Source: Chrysochromulina tobinii (Eukaryota > Haptophyta > Prymnesiales > Chrysochromulinaceae). Taken from it: a DNA stretch of 33,618 nt. This document shows, in pieces, positions 17,799 through 27,455 of this stretch (position 1 is its first letter; every line of letters starts with the position of its first letter). The notes under the pieces are model-generated. The model was not told where the DNA came from. It worked only from the letters and a program-made list of their open reading frames with translations, and made no database searches. The translations under genes and the position numbers were made by a program. The stretch covers positions 1-33,618 of the forward strand of contig JWZX01003279.1 of NCBI GenBank assembly GCA_001275005.1, given 5' to 3'.

Positions 17799-20700
17799 TC
17801 AGACCATGGCCTTCGGGCCGGCGCCCTTCTTGGCAGGCGTCGCCTTTGGCGGTGCCGGCTTAGCTGGCGTGGGCACCGCCTTGGCGCTTGGCTTGGCGCC
17901 CGCCTTGGCGCCCGCCTTGGCCACCGCCGCGGGCTTGCCGCCACCCGCCACGCGGCTCTTGAGCCACTCGATGCAGCTTGTGAAGGCGGTGGCACAGCCT
18001 GGAGGGCACAGGCGGAGGCTGCTCAGCGGCGCTGATGGCGCTGGTGGCGCGCCAGTGCCCTTGGCACCCTTGGCATCGGCCTTGGCGCCACTGGTTGTCG
18101 CCGCCGGCGCCACCTTGGCAGCTGCCGATACGGCGCTCGAGGACTCGCTGGCGCTCGGGATGGCGCTCGCGAACGTGACCATCGGCACCAACGGCCGACC
18201 TCCAACCGCCAATGATCATCTGCAACGCCCGTAGCGCGGCGCACATGAGCAGCGTGGCCGCACATCCCGTAGCCAGTAGTTCTGGAAGCGGGGCAGCCAT
18301 CGCCACGGTACCGGTAAGGGTACCGTTCCCCGCTGGCCCAGCCCCGTGTTCGGAGGCGCCAGGCAGCTGGCCGGTCAGCTGACCGAGCGGCTGACCGAGC
18401 GGCTGACCGAGCGGCACGCCCCAGGCGGCAAGGTAGGCGGCGAGGAGGCACTCGACAGCGGCGAGCGCGGACCAATCAGCGAGCCTCACCGAATCACCAA
18501 GCCACGGAGTGCCATTCGCGCCGCTGCCGTCGCTGCGCGGAGCTGTGAGCGGCAGCAGCGGTCGCGACTGCCGCTGCTGCTGCTGCTGTTGCTGCTGCTG
18601 CGCGCGGCGGCTCCCAAGCAGAGCGCGCGCGATGAGCTGCCGAGCTAGCGTGACGAGCAGCCCGCACGCAGCCATCGCCATCGCCACGTGCAGCGGCCAG
18701 AGCGCTGTGAGCGTCAGCAGCGCCGCCGCCGTCGAGGGCGCCGCCGAGGGCGCCGCCGAGGGCGCCGCCGAGGGCGCCGAGACGAGCAGCGGAGCTCCAA
18801 ATCCGATAAGGGAACCGGAGAGCACGCCCACGCTGACGAACCCGCCGACGAGCGCGAGCATCGAGGCGGCATCGGCGAACGCGTGGCCCGTCGGCGGCAA
18901 TATGAGCTTGCGCACCGCGCCGGTCGACGCAGCCGCCGAGGCCCCCGCGGCATTGGAGGTCGCGCCCACGACGGCGCCCTCCTCTGTGTCGAAGGCAGTG
19001 CTCGTGAGGAGCGCCTCGGGCAGCTGATCGAGTGAGAGACGTGCGTGCGAGTAGGCCCACGGTGCAGCAGTCTCAACGAGCGCGAGCAGATCCCGCACGG
19101 CCGCGTCGCGCACTGCGATCGGATCCGCTGGCTTGGTGCCGCTGGCTTGGCGGGCTACCGCCGCCGGCCCACTCACCTTGGCACCGCCCTTGGCTCCCTT
19201 GGTGGACTCTTGCGAGCGGCATGAGGCCTTGGAGGTATCGGCGGCGACCGCTGCGGCGGCCGGCGCGGCGATCGGCGCCTCAAGGGACATGCCACCGTAA
19301 ATGGCCGCGGCCGCCTCTTCGTCCTCCGCCGCCGCAAACTCATCCAGTGCTTCGTCACTCGGGTCGGCGGAGGCGAGCGCGGGGGTGTACGGGGCGACGG
19401 GCTGCGGCCGCCCGAGAATGAACGGTGCGCCACCGGGCGTCGTGAGCCCACCGTTGCGCCCGCCGTTGCGCTCCTCGGCCTCCGCCTGCCGCCGGATCAC
19501 CCTCTGCAGCTCCTTGTACTCGATGGCACCGCCGCCGTCGCGGTCAAACGACTCGAAGAGCTTATCGACCTCAACATTGGGCACATCGTACCCGAGCAGG
19601 GCGACCGCCTTACGCAGCTCCGGCTTGCGCACCGTGCCGTCACCGTCCACATCCCACTGGCGGAAGAGGTCGAGCACTTTGGCGTGGTTCGCCGCGAGCG
19701 CGAGCCGTATCTCCTGCTGGACGCTGTTGACGCCCCCCACTGCCTGGGCTGCATCGAAGGAGTTCGTGTAGCTGCTCGCCTCGCCGCCCGCGCCGACGGC
19801 ACTGGCACGTGCGTAGGCGCCACCCGCGCCGGCGCGTTTCGGAGCAGCAATCAGGCCGGTCTCTGCCTGCACCGTCGCCACCGCACGCTCCGCCACCGCC
19901 GAGAGCGAGCCAGCCCCTAGGTCCACACTCGCCCGAGACATGTCGGCACTCGCCCGGCCGTTTGCTCGGCGGTCGGGCGACGGTCCGCCTCCGCCCCGTT
20001 TGTCGGCCATGGCGACGCTACCGCCGACGCGCCCAGCGAGCGCGAGCGGCGCACCGGGTGCCCCCTGGGTCACACCCTGGGTCAATCCCTGGGTCAGGGG
20101 CTGCCGCTCAGAGCGCACAGGCATGGGAGTCCAGCCCGTGGGCGCGTACGAGGGCAGCGAGGGCGTTGGCACGATCTCACCGAAGCCATACTGCGCCGCC
20201 AGGGCCTTATGCTCCGGGTCCATGCGGAGCGAATCCGCATCCACAGTATACTCCTCCGGGAGGGGCACACGGAGTGACGGAAGCGACGGCATCGAGCACT
20301 CAGACTGCCTCCGGATACGCGTGATCTTCGAGCGCTTGGGGCCGTCGCGGTTCATGCTGCGGCCCACGTCAGTGGCCGTCGACTCCATCAGCGTGCCATC
20401 GCCCGCATCGCCAGCGGCCGCGCCCACGCTCACGCCGCGCACCGCCCCCCCATCGGACGCGCGCGTCTTCCGCAGCTCGCGCAGGTCGACTCCGCCGTGC
20501 GATCCGGGCTGCGAGAGGTCGAGCGCCGCCGACGAGTAGCCCGCGGGCATCTCGAGAGCCTCGACGTGACCTGAGAGGGCTCTCATCTCCTCCGAGATCT
20601 GCATCTCCTCCGACGTCTGCATCTCCTCCGAGATCTGCATCTCCTCCGACGTCTGCATGCCGCCACCGGCCGCCCCGGCCGCCGCGTCGCCCGCACCCCC

Positions 20701-21684
20701 GGAGCTCGGCGCACCCGCCGCCGCGTCGCCCGCACCCCCGGAGCTCGGCGCACCCGCCGCCGCCGTGGCGGCCGCGAGCGCATCGGGCAGAGGCTCCTCC
20801 GGCTGGCTGGTCTCGTCCTCCCGAAGCGCCATCACGCACGCCGCGAGCGCCCACGCCGAGAGCTCTGACAGAGTCACGAGCCCGTCGCCATCGGCATCGA
20901 TCGCTCCGAGGCCGTCAGCCGGGCGCTCCACGCCCCATTTCTGCAGCTTGCCCGAGTCGGCGAGCAGAGCATCGAACTCGTCCGAAGTGATCGGAACGGC
21001 CGTGGAGGCGAGGTCGAGACGGCCGAGTGCCGAGCGCAGCTCGCAGTGTCGGCGCACGTACACGCTCAGTCTCCAGAAGGCTGCGCGAGACACGCCTTTC
21101 TCTGCCGCCGCCGGTGGCGCACCTTCCGCGCCTTCCTCTGCCGCCGCCGGTGGCGCACCTTCCGCGATTGCCTCTGCCGCCGCCGGTGGCGCACCTTCCG
21201 CGATTGCCTCACCCTCGGCCGGCACCGCATCTGCTGCCGGCGGCTCGGTCGGCGCCGCGGCTCCGCCCACGTCGGCCACGAGCTGAAAGCCCGCCTCCAC
21301 GATGGGCGCCAGGTCGGCGAGCCACTCGGGCTCGGCCACGTCGAGCACTGTCCGCAGCCCAATCTGCGCCTCCTCGAGCGTCAGCACGCCGTCAGCGTTG
21401 GTATCGCATGCCGCAAAGATGGCGTCGCGCGGCGCCTGGCCGGCCGGGCCCATGGGAAGCTTGGCCGCATGCATGAGCCACTGATCCACCGGCTCCTTAG
21501 CGGGCGCAACCTCTGCCGCCGCGCCCATCGGCTCCTTAGCGGGCGCGACCTCTGCCTCCGCGCCTCCTTCGGGCGCTGCTTGGGCATCGACCTTAGGCTC
21601 CGCGCCATCCTCAGGCGCAGGCACGGCCTCGGGAGCTACCTCCGCCTCCGCGGGCTGTGTGTCGGATGGTGGGGCGTCCGCCAT
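17799..21684 (-). CDS. Large EF-hand protein with four C-terminal membrane segments
   Basis: A probable calcium-sensing membrane protein of unknown family, about 1290 residues. The start is the ATG at 21684 (MADAPPSDTQP). Four canonical EF-hand loops are present: DTNADGVLTLEE (94-105), DADGDGLVTLSE (263-274), DVDGDGTVRKPE (678-689) and DRDGGGAIEYKE (714-725); the last two form a calmodulin-like pair. Between them lie Ala/Glu/Pro-rich linkers and repeats. Four hydrophobic segments follow at about 939-968, 982-1018, 1065-1090 and 1129-1154, with a poly-Gln loop near 1028-1040. From about 18215 downward the natural-looking coding switches frame: the original frame runs to a stop at 17860 as Gln/Arg-rich nonsense, while the next frame gives an Ala/Lys/Pro tail ending KKGAGPKAMV at 17799. 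A small intron or an indel must join them. Confidence 0.75.
18566..18602. repeat. CTG tract encoding poly-Gln
   Basis: A CTG run with one TTG interruption encodes about eleven Gln between membrane segments 2 and 3 of the EF-hand protein. Confidence 0.85.
20587..20658 (-). repeat. 18-nt tandem repeat (MQ[TI]SEE)
   Basis: Four alternating units MQTSEE/MQISEE in the EF-hand protein, so that the higher-order unit is 36 nt. Acidic and Met-rich. Confidence 0.9.
21101..21208 (-). repeat. 36-nt tandem repeat (EGAPPAAAE)
   Basis: Three near-perfect copies encode EGAPPAAAE-containing linkers in the EF-hand protein, between the first and second EF hands. Confidence 0.88.
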
Positions 21685-22012
21685 GGGCAGTTGCTTAACA
21701 GTTCCGCGCCCCTCCTTTCTCACGGCCGCATTGAGTCATTGTGAATGGGAGCTCACGCTCGGGCCGACTCCCCTGTGGGGAAAATATTGAGGAGTGTGTT
21801 GCACCACACTCTCTCTCTCACGCGTCTCGTTTCGTCGCGAAAAACCGTTCGTTCACGCAAATTGTTTTAGCGCGGGGCCCACCCATCAGAATGTTTCCGG
21901 TAAGGGTCCTCCAACACCCACAGAGGTGGACGAGGCACGAGGAAGTAGAGGATGGGAAGGCCGAGCAGCAAAGTGCAGGTCACGCAATGAGCTCCGAGCA
22001 GCAAAGTGCAGG
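21685..22012. promoter_or_regulatory. Intergenic region upstream of the EF-hand gene
   Basis: 328 bases between the EF-hand start and the kelch stop, both on the minus strand. It holds the first copy of the 33-nt stop-spanning duplication (21963-21995) and presumably the EF-hand promoter. No gene seen. Confidence 0.4.
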
Positions 22013-22028
22013 TCACGCAATGAGCTCC
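21963..22028. repeat. Perfect 33-nt tandem duplication spanning the kelch stop codon
   Basis: Two identical 33-nt units (21963-21995 and 21996-22028). The second contains the last codons and TGA of the kelch gene; the first repeats them just downstream in its 3' UTR. Confidence 0.95.
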
Positions 22029-23607
22029 ACACTCACGAGGTCATCGAGCATCCGGTTGCGATCGTCAAGGCCGCCGAAGAGCAGGAGCCGCCCGCGATGC
22101 AGCGCAGCGCAGTGACCGGTCCGCACGAGCACCTGCTTCTTCGCCTCCGCTGAGCCTCCCGCCCCTCCGTCCGCGGCGCCCACCGCGGCGCCCTGCGGCG
22201 TCTCCAGCACCGCCTCGATACCATCGGCCCAGTCCGCAGTGGGAGCCAGTGCAGGAGACCTTGCCGTGACGAAATCCGAGGGCGATCCAGTGACGAAATC
22301 CTGGGCTCGTGCGTCGGAATCTTGTGGGCCGTCGCACACGCTCACCACGTGCCAGCGTCGCGTGGTGAGGCTGAATGCATGCAGCTGGGGATCGAAGATG
22401 TTCGACGTGTACTCCCTCCCGCCAAGAACGAGGAGCCTGATTAGGGATGCAATCAGACGTTATCAAGAGGTCATCAGAAGTCATCAGAGGTCATCAGAAG
22501 AAGCCCTCGAAGCAAAGAGACGCACCTCGACCCGACTGCGCAGAGCGTGTGGCCGACCCGAGCGGAGGGGCGCACGCCTCGTGCGCGCACCTTGCGCCAC
22601 GAGGCACTGGCGACGCGAAACTCCCACAGGTCGTCGAACGAGGCCTTGGTCGTGTTACCACCGAAGAGGAACATCGCCGAGCCCCCAAACGCGGAGCACG
22701 CCGAGTGACCAGAGCGCGCCTCGGGACCGTGCCCATCGGCGCAGAGCTGCCTGCGCCACGTGAGGCTCTCAAGGTCGAACCAGTGTAGATCGCCGAAGCA
22801 CTTGCCGGGGGCCGAGCCGCCGAAGACGAGGACACTCGAGCCGATGGCGACGGCCGTATGCGCCCAGCGCGGTGAGGGCCGTACGGGATTGTCGAGGGAG
22901 GCTTGGGCGAGCGGAGGCACCTCGTCGCTCTCCCTCACGCACGCCCACGAGCAATCGAGAGCATCAAACGTCCACGCGTCGTTGAGGAAGGTGACGTCGC
23001 CCCGGCGGCCGGCGAACATGAAGATCTGCGAGCCGACCGCAGTGAGCGTCGCCGACTGCCGCTGCGGGGGGGACGGCGTCCGTGGGTGCACGCGTGTCCA
23101 CGCCGACGCCGACGCTGGCGCCGTCGTGGGCGCTTGTGAACCAGGCCGCGTCAGTGCACTGTGCTGCAGATCGAGGACCCACAGATCATTGAACTCGCGG
23201 TCGTCGCCGTTTGTGCCGCCAAAAATGTAGAGCCGCTGGTCGAGGCAGGTGGCGCGGTGCAAGAAGCGCGCCGGGGGGCAACTGCCCGTCAGCAGCAGCC
23301 TGTTGGGCATGAAGCTCGTGCACGACGAAAGCGCTTGCCAGCGCAAGAACCGACCTTTCCACGTGCCTCGCAAGCGCGACGCGCTTGGCATCAGGCTCGC
23401 GTCGCCAAGCTGCGCAAAAAGTAGCGCTCGCCACAGGCCATCCTCCGTTGCAATTCGATGCAAACGCTGGTTGGTCTGAAGAAGACACCAGAGCGTGCGC
23501 GCATCTTGGTAAGCGAAAATGTGGTAGATGAGGTCATCATTCAGGTCGCTGAGCCCAGCGCCGATTCCGAGTCGGCGCTTCCTGCCCGAGAGGCGCGTGG
23601 CCACCAT
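22013..23607 (-). CDS. F-box/kelch-repeat protein (one intron)
   Basis: A likely substrate adaptor of an SCF ubiquitin ligase. Exons 23607-22526 and 22436-22013 give 501 residues. The 89-nt intron (22437-22525) has donor GTGCGT and acceptor AATCAG; splicing turns a truncated fifth blade into CAVGSR/LLVLGGREYTSN. The F-box is at about residues 22-66 (LNDDLIYHIFAYQDARTLWCLL, with GLWRALL at its end). Six kelch blades follow, each with R-x-x-H/S-x-A and GG pairs: LYIFGGTNG, IFMFAGRRG, VLVFGGSAP, MFLFGGNTT, LLVLGGREY and LLLFGGLDD, enough to close a six-bladed propeller. The last ends MLDDLVSVELIA. The ATG has good context (ACCATGG). It is divergent from the peptidase gene, 448 bases away. The intron is filled with a TCTGATGACC-type repeat. 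Confidence 0.93.
22437..22525 (-). repeat. Kelch intron made of degenerate 10-nt repeats
   Basis: The 89-nt intron contains about five tandem copies of TCTGATGACC or variants. The same unit fills the introns of the FkbM gene 5 kb away. Confidence 0.8.
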
Positions 23608-24055
23608 GGTCGCCCTTTATGGGCTGGCTCCGCCGCGCATGGTCATCCGTGTGAACAAGGTCATCAGAACAGGGGACCACGTGTGTGAAATGCCCATAGG
23701 GCCGTCTCACACGCCCAGAAACGTGGCTTCGAATCAATTGCGAAGCCTTTCCCGCTCACTCCAATCGGAATCTATGAAAACGGCGAAACTGTGCCGCCGC
23801 GACTCCGGCACGCGCGCGTGCGCGCTGCCGCGGCGGCAGAGGGGCAGACGCTGCTCACAGTGGCCCCATCGGTACTATTGGGTTACGTTAGGGGGGAGGG
23901 TCTCTCCTTCCCCCGCCCGCCGCCGATTAACGGCCTGTGTAATAGCAGGCTGTGTCGGCCACGCCTCCGTCCATTGCGATAGCGGCCCCCGTGCTTGGGG
24001 GTCCGGATGTGTGTTTCACAGGAGCAGCAGCAGCGCGACTCCAGCGTCGTCGAGA
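23608..24055. promoter_or_regulatory. Divergent intergenic region, kelch / peptidase
   Basis: 448 bases between divergent ATGs. The peptidase frame is open through it, but the predicted residues look non-coding. An acceptor-like TTTCACAG ends at 24020, 35 bases before the peptidase ATG, so a 5' UTR intron is possible. Confidence 0.4.
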
Positions 24056-25603
24056 ATGAATCCGCACGTGCCGATCGGCGAGCCGCTGCAGCACGGTGCT
24101 CAGGCAATTGCCCAGCCCGTCTACGGGGGTGCACCGCAGATCGCTCAGCCCATCTACGGGGGTGCACCACCGATCGCTCAGCCCGTCTACGGGGGTGCAC
24201 CACCGATCGCTCAGCCCGTCTACACCCAGCCGGTCGCTCAGCCGCAGTTTGCACAGCCTCTTTACGCCCAGCCTCCTCAGTACGCCCAGCCACAATACGC
24301 CCAGCCTCCTCAGTACGCCCAGCCTCAGTACGCCCAGCCTCAATACGCCCAGCCTCCTCAGTACGCCCAGCCGCAAGCGCCACAAATGAACGCCAACGTC
24401 CACGTCGCCACGCCGCAGCCACAGAGAACTATGGATGAGGAGGCGCGCCACGCTGCGGATTGGAAGCGTTGCAAGGAGGAGGAGGAGGAGGTTGCAACCA
24501 CCAAGGCCGCATCGATGAAGAAGCCGCCACCACAGCCAGCTGAAACTCCGCCGCCGCCGGTGATGTCGGCGGAGTCCCGCACGGCCCAGGCCATGGCGTG
24601 CCTCTGGCCCGCCATAGAGCCTTACAACTCCGACTACCTCGAGGTCACCACGGCTAGCGGCACTGTGCACCGCATCTACTACGAGGAGTGCGGCACTCCA
24701 TCAGGCAAGCCCGTGCTATTCGTGCACGGAGGGCCCGGAGCTGGATGCAACGCAAAGCAGCGGCGGTTCCACGACCCTACGCGGCACCGTATCATCCTCT
24801 TTGACCAGCGAGGGTGCGGTCGCTCCACGCCGGACGGCTGCCTCGACGAGAACACCACGTTCGACCTGGTGGCCGACATGGAACGACTGCGCGAGAAGCT
24901 CAGCGTGTCGGCCTGGCAGCTCTTCGGAGGCTCCTGGGGGAGTACCCTCTCGCTCGCGTACGCCGTCTCTCACCCGGCGCGCGTGACGGAGCTCATCCTA
25001 CGAGGCATCTTTTTGGTCAAGCAGAGCGAGCTCGACTTTATCTATCAGAGCGCGACTCCGCAGCTCCATCCGGAGGCGCACGCGGCCATGGCCAATTTCG
25101 TCTCGCCCGAGGAGCGGCACGACCTCGTCTCGGCGTACCGCAAGCGCGTGATGAGCAAGGATCCGGAGCTGGCGCGTGCTGCCGCCAGGCGGTGGGCCGA
25201 ATACGAAGACGCGATCGCGTACCTCTATCCGCAGCCGGTCGAGGCCTGGGAGGGCACGGGCGGTGAACAGCGCGTCCACCTGCACTACATGTGGGCGCGC
25301 GGCTTCTTTGAGTACGACGGATGGCTGCTCGACCAGCTGGGCACCCTCGCACGCGTACCGATCACCATCGTCCACGGCCGCTACGACGTCGTCTGCCCCA
25401 TAGCGTCCGCATACGAGCTCGCTGCGCGTGTGCCGCATGCGACTCTACAAGTGATCCCCGACTCGGGTCATTCGGCGTGGGAGCCAGGGACCACCCGCGC
25501 CCTCGTGGCTGCGGCCGCGGCGGCCCTCGCCGCAGCCTCGTCGACCGCTTCCGCCTCGCCCGACTACGATGGCCAGGAGCCTCTTGCGCAACCTTTGAAT
25601 TGA
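24056..25603 (+). CDS. Prolyl iminopeptidase (S33) with Pro/Gln/Tyr repeat N-terminus
   Basis: An alpha/beta-hydrolase that removes N-terminal proline from peptides. The 515-residue product has the family set: oxyanion motif HGGPGAG (His224), FDQRGCGRSTP, nucleophile elbow GGSWGS (Ser293), acid in HGRYDVVCP (Asp444) and catalytic His472 in DSGHSAWEPG. The catalytic part (about residues 185-500) is of usual length and looks complete. Unusual is residues 17-110: four IAQPVYGGAPP units, then YAQPPQ/YAQPQ units, followed by a charged helix with EEEEE. The ATG at 24056 is the first sensible start after which this composition begins. The tail may be a disordered, condensate-prone or adhesive extension; that is inference. 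The last codons lie in a 37-39-nt repeat that continues past the stop. Confidence 0.92.
   Translation: MNPHVPIGEPLQHGAQAIAQPVYGGAPQIAQPIYGGAPPIAQPVYGGAPPIAQPVYTQPVAQPQFAQPLYAQPPQYAQPQYAQPPQYAQPQYAQPQYAQPPQYAQPQAPQMNANVHVATPQPQRTMDEEARHAADWKRCKEEEEEVATTKAASMKKPPPQPAETPPPPVMSAESRTAQAMACLWPAIEPYNSDYLEVTTASGTVHRIYYEECGTPSGKPVLFVHGGPGAGCNAKQRRFHDPTRHRIILFDQRGCGRSTPDGCLDENTTFDLVADMERLREKLSVSAWQLFGGSWGSTLSLAYAVSHPARVTELILRGIFLVKQSELDFIYQSATPQLHPEAHAAMANFVSPEERHDLVSAYRKRVMSKDPELARAAARRWAEYEDAIAYLYPQPVEAWEGTGGEQRVHLHYMWARGFFEYDGWLLDQLGTLARVPITIVHGRYDVVCPIASAYELAARVPHATLQVIPDSGHSAWEPGTTRALVAAAAAALAAASSTASASPDYDGQEPLAQPLN
24107..24372 (+). repeat. 33-nt tandem repeats and YAQP-encoding repeats
   Basis: Four 33-nt units encode IAQPVYGGAP(P/Q), with the last truncated, followed by about nine shorter units encoding YAQPQ or YAQPPQ. 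All lie in the peptidase N-terminus and keep frame. Confidence 0.92.
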
Positions 25604-25707
25604 GAGGCTCGCTTTGGCGGGAGCCCACAGTTTGAATTGAGAGGCTCGCAGGCTTTGGCGGGATCCCATTTGAATTGAGAGGCTCGCAGGCTTTGGCGGG
25701 AGCCCAC
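25594..25707 (+). repeat. Three 37-39-nt tandem repeats spanning the peptidase stop codon
   Basis: Units begin TTTGAATTGAGAGGCTCGC at 25594, 25631 and 25669. The first contains the terminal codons and TGA of the peptidase and lacks four bases present in the other two; the others lie in the 3' UTR. Confidence 0.93.
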
Positions 25708-25983
25708 CGCCCAGAGTAGCGTGAAAGAGAGGTACTGAGACCAGACTGAGAAGTGTCACGGACACCCTCGCTCAGCCGAGCCGGGTAGAGGGTGGTAGGA
25801 AGTCCGCACGCTCGGGCCCCTAGAGCTCAACGCATGGGGCCGACCGTAGTGTGAAGCGACGGGAAGCAAACCGGGGGCACCGCGGTAACCGGGCGGTATG
25901 AATTCCTTTTCACGAAGTAATGATAAACACGTGTGCGTTTCGTTGCCGATTGATTCGTCGACGTATGCGTTACGTTTCTTCGT
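25604..25983. other. Convergent intergenic region
   Basis: 380 bases between two 3' ends. Apart from the stop-spanning repeats it holds no recognisable feature. Confidence 0.45.
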
Positions 25984-27048
25984 TCACGGCCTCCCATTCG
26001 CAAAGTAGCTGAACCGATCCATACTCTCGAGAATCTCTTGCGCATCCCTTGCGACCTCGCAGAGCTGCTCGCACAGCCGACGCGCGTACTCGTGCTCGCT
26101 CGGATCGCGGCACGGGAGTACGGAGGAATCGAGAGCGACCATGGCCTCGCCTGCCTTGGCAACCCGCAACGCCCTCTCAAGGTGCTCAAGGGCAGCAGCG
26201 TCGTCTTGGTCCGTGCCGTCGCCATCGAGTGCCATCAGCCCCAAATGCAGGAGCGCCCGTGCTTGGATCGAATGGCCTTCGACTCCGAGGGACTTGAGAG
26301 CCGGATTGACCACGACGGCGCGCAGGAGTGCCTCAGCGGAGCCACCGGTTTGGGCAGCAGGTAGCTCCGCTGGCGAGGCAGGTGGGAAGGGCTTGGCTGC
26401 GAGTGGCCTTGCCTCGGCACTGTAGGTGCCCGTGCGCTGTCGGTACTCCCGGACGCTCAGGTCCAGCTGCGCTCGGGGAGAGCCTGCGACCGCCGCGCGC
26501 CTCCACGCACGCATCGCCGCCTCTTGGCGGCCGAGGGCGCCACAAGCCCACGCGAGACATTCGAGCGCGAGCGGCGCACAGGGCGGCGCCTGGCCTGCTG
26601 CCATGAGCTCCAGGAGCTCCAACACGCCCTCCTTGGGCGATTCCTGCTTCTGACAGAGGCCATGCGAGCATAGGCCGGAACCGGTCACACGGCAGACGGC
26701 CGGTGCCCGCAACGACGCGAAGAACGGGCGTGGGTGCCAATCGCATGCAGCCACTGTGACTGGCCAAATGGCACCCAGCACGAAATCCTCGGTCAGCCAG
26801 AGGGGCGCCGCCTTGATGAGTGCTTGAGCCCGCAACTTGACCGCCTCTCGCAGCGCCCTTGGAAGCGATGGCAACAGGCAGCTCCATACAGCGGCAAGGT
26901 CGGACAGCGTGTGGATGTGTGAGACAATCAGGAAGCACGTGTCGCCGGACAAGATGTGGAGCAGCGTCGGTGGCGTGGCCGTATCGAATGTCTTCGCAGC
27001 ATCCTCATGCGACGTCACAAAGCATGAAAATTCCAGGACCGATGGCAT
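25984..27048 (-). CDS. F-box-like / Sel1-repeat protein
   Basis: A 354-residue soluble protein, starting at an ATG. Near residues 28-65 the sequence LLHILSGDTCFLIVSHIHTLSDLAAVWSC has the hydrophobic spacing of an F-box, though Pro is missing from the usual position. Later, LACGALGRQEAA-like helices (about 165-200) and ARALLHLGLMALDGDG with ALEHLERALRVA (about 270-310) match the Sel1/TPR pattern A-x(3)-LG-x(2)-A-x(2)-G-x-G-x(4)-D-x(2)-AL. Algal proteins that combine an F-box with Sel1 repeats are common and are thought to recruit substrates. I cannot name an orthologue. Intronless. A perfect palindrome lies about 110 bases upstream of the start. Confidence 0.7.
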   Translation of the reverse strand: MPSVLEFSCFVTSHEDAAKTFDTATPPTLLHILSGDTCFLIVSHIHTLSDLAAVWSCLLPSLPRALREAVKLRAQALIKAAPLWLTEDFVLGAIWPVTVAACDWHPRPFFASLRAPAVCRVTGSGLCSHGLCQKQESPKEGVLELLELMAAGQAPPCAPLALECLAWACGALGRQEAAMRAWRRAAVAGSPRAQLDLSVREYRQRTGTYSAEARPLAAKPFPPASPAELPAAQTGGSAEALLRAVVVNPALKSLGVEGHSIQARALLHLGLMALDGDGTDQDDAAALEHLERALRVAKAGEAMVALDSSVLPCRDPSEHEYARRLCEQLCEVARDAQEILESMDRFSYFANGRP

Positions 27049-27455
27049 CTTATGACCTCACATTTCGCCTACCACATTGGTACCGTTTCAGCCTCTGTGT
27101 TAAAGTGCGTGTGTGAATGTGAATGTGTCCCCCGGCCTTGGCAGTCATGGTTCGTAGGGCGAAATTTCGCCTAATGACAAATGAGGCCAGGTTGCGACTG
27201 CGGCAGCTCTAGAGGAGGTACAGGAGGACGCTGAGTGTGACACTGAGTAAAGAGGTTTATTCATTTCTTTTTAAGTGCAAAAGAAAGCTGAAAGGGAAGC
27301 GCCAAAGTATGACTATGCGATGTTCCGTTTCAGGGCCCGGGTGCTTCTCGGGAGCCTGGTGGGGAAGAGGGTGTCAAGCACAGCAAGACGCTACTATGGC
27401 AGCTGCCGCTGCTGCCGCCGCCGCTCCCACTGCCTCCAGCGCCACCGGCACCGCC
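27049..27455. promoter_or_regulatory. Intergenic region with a 14-nt palindrome
   Basis: 407 bases between the F-box-like start and the FkbM stop. GGCGAAATTTCGCC at 27158-27171 is a perfect palindrome, and its ATTTCGCC half recurs at about 27062. Probably the promoter of the F-box-like gene. No gene seen. Confidence 0.35.
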
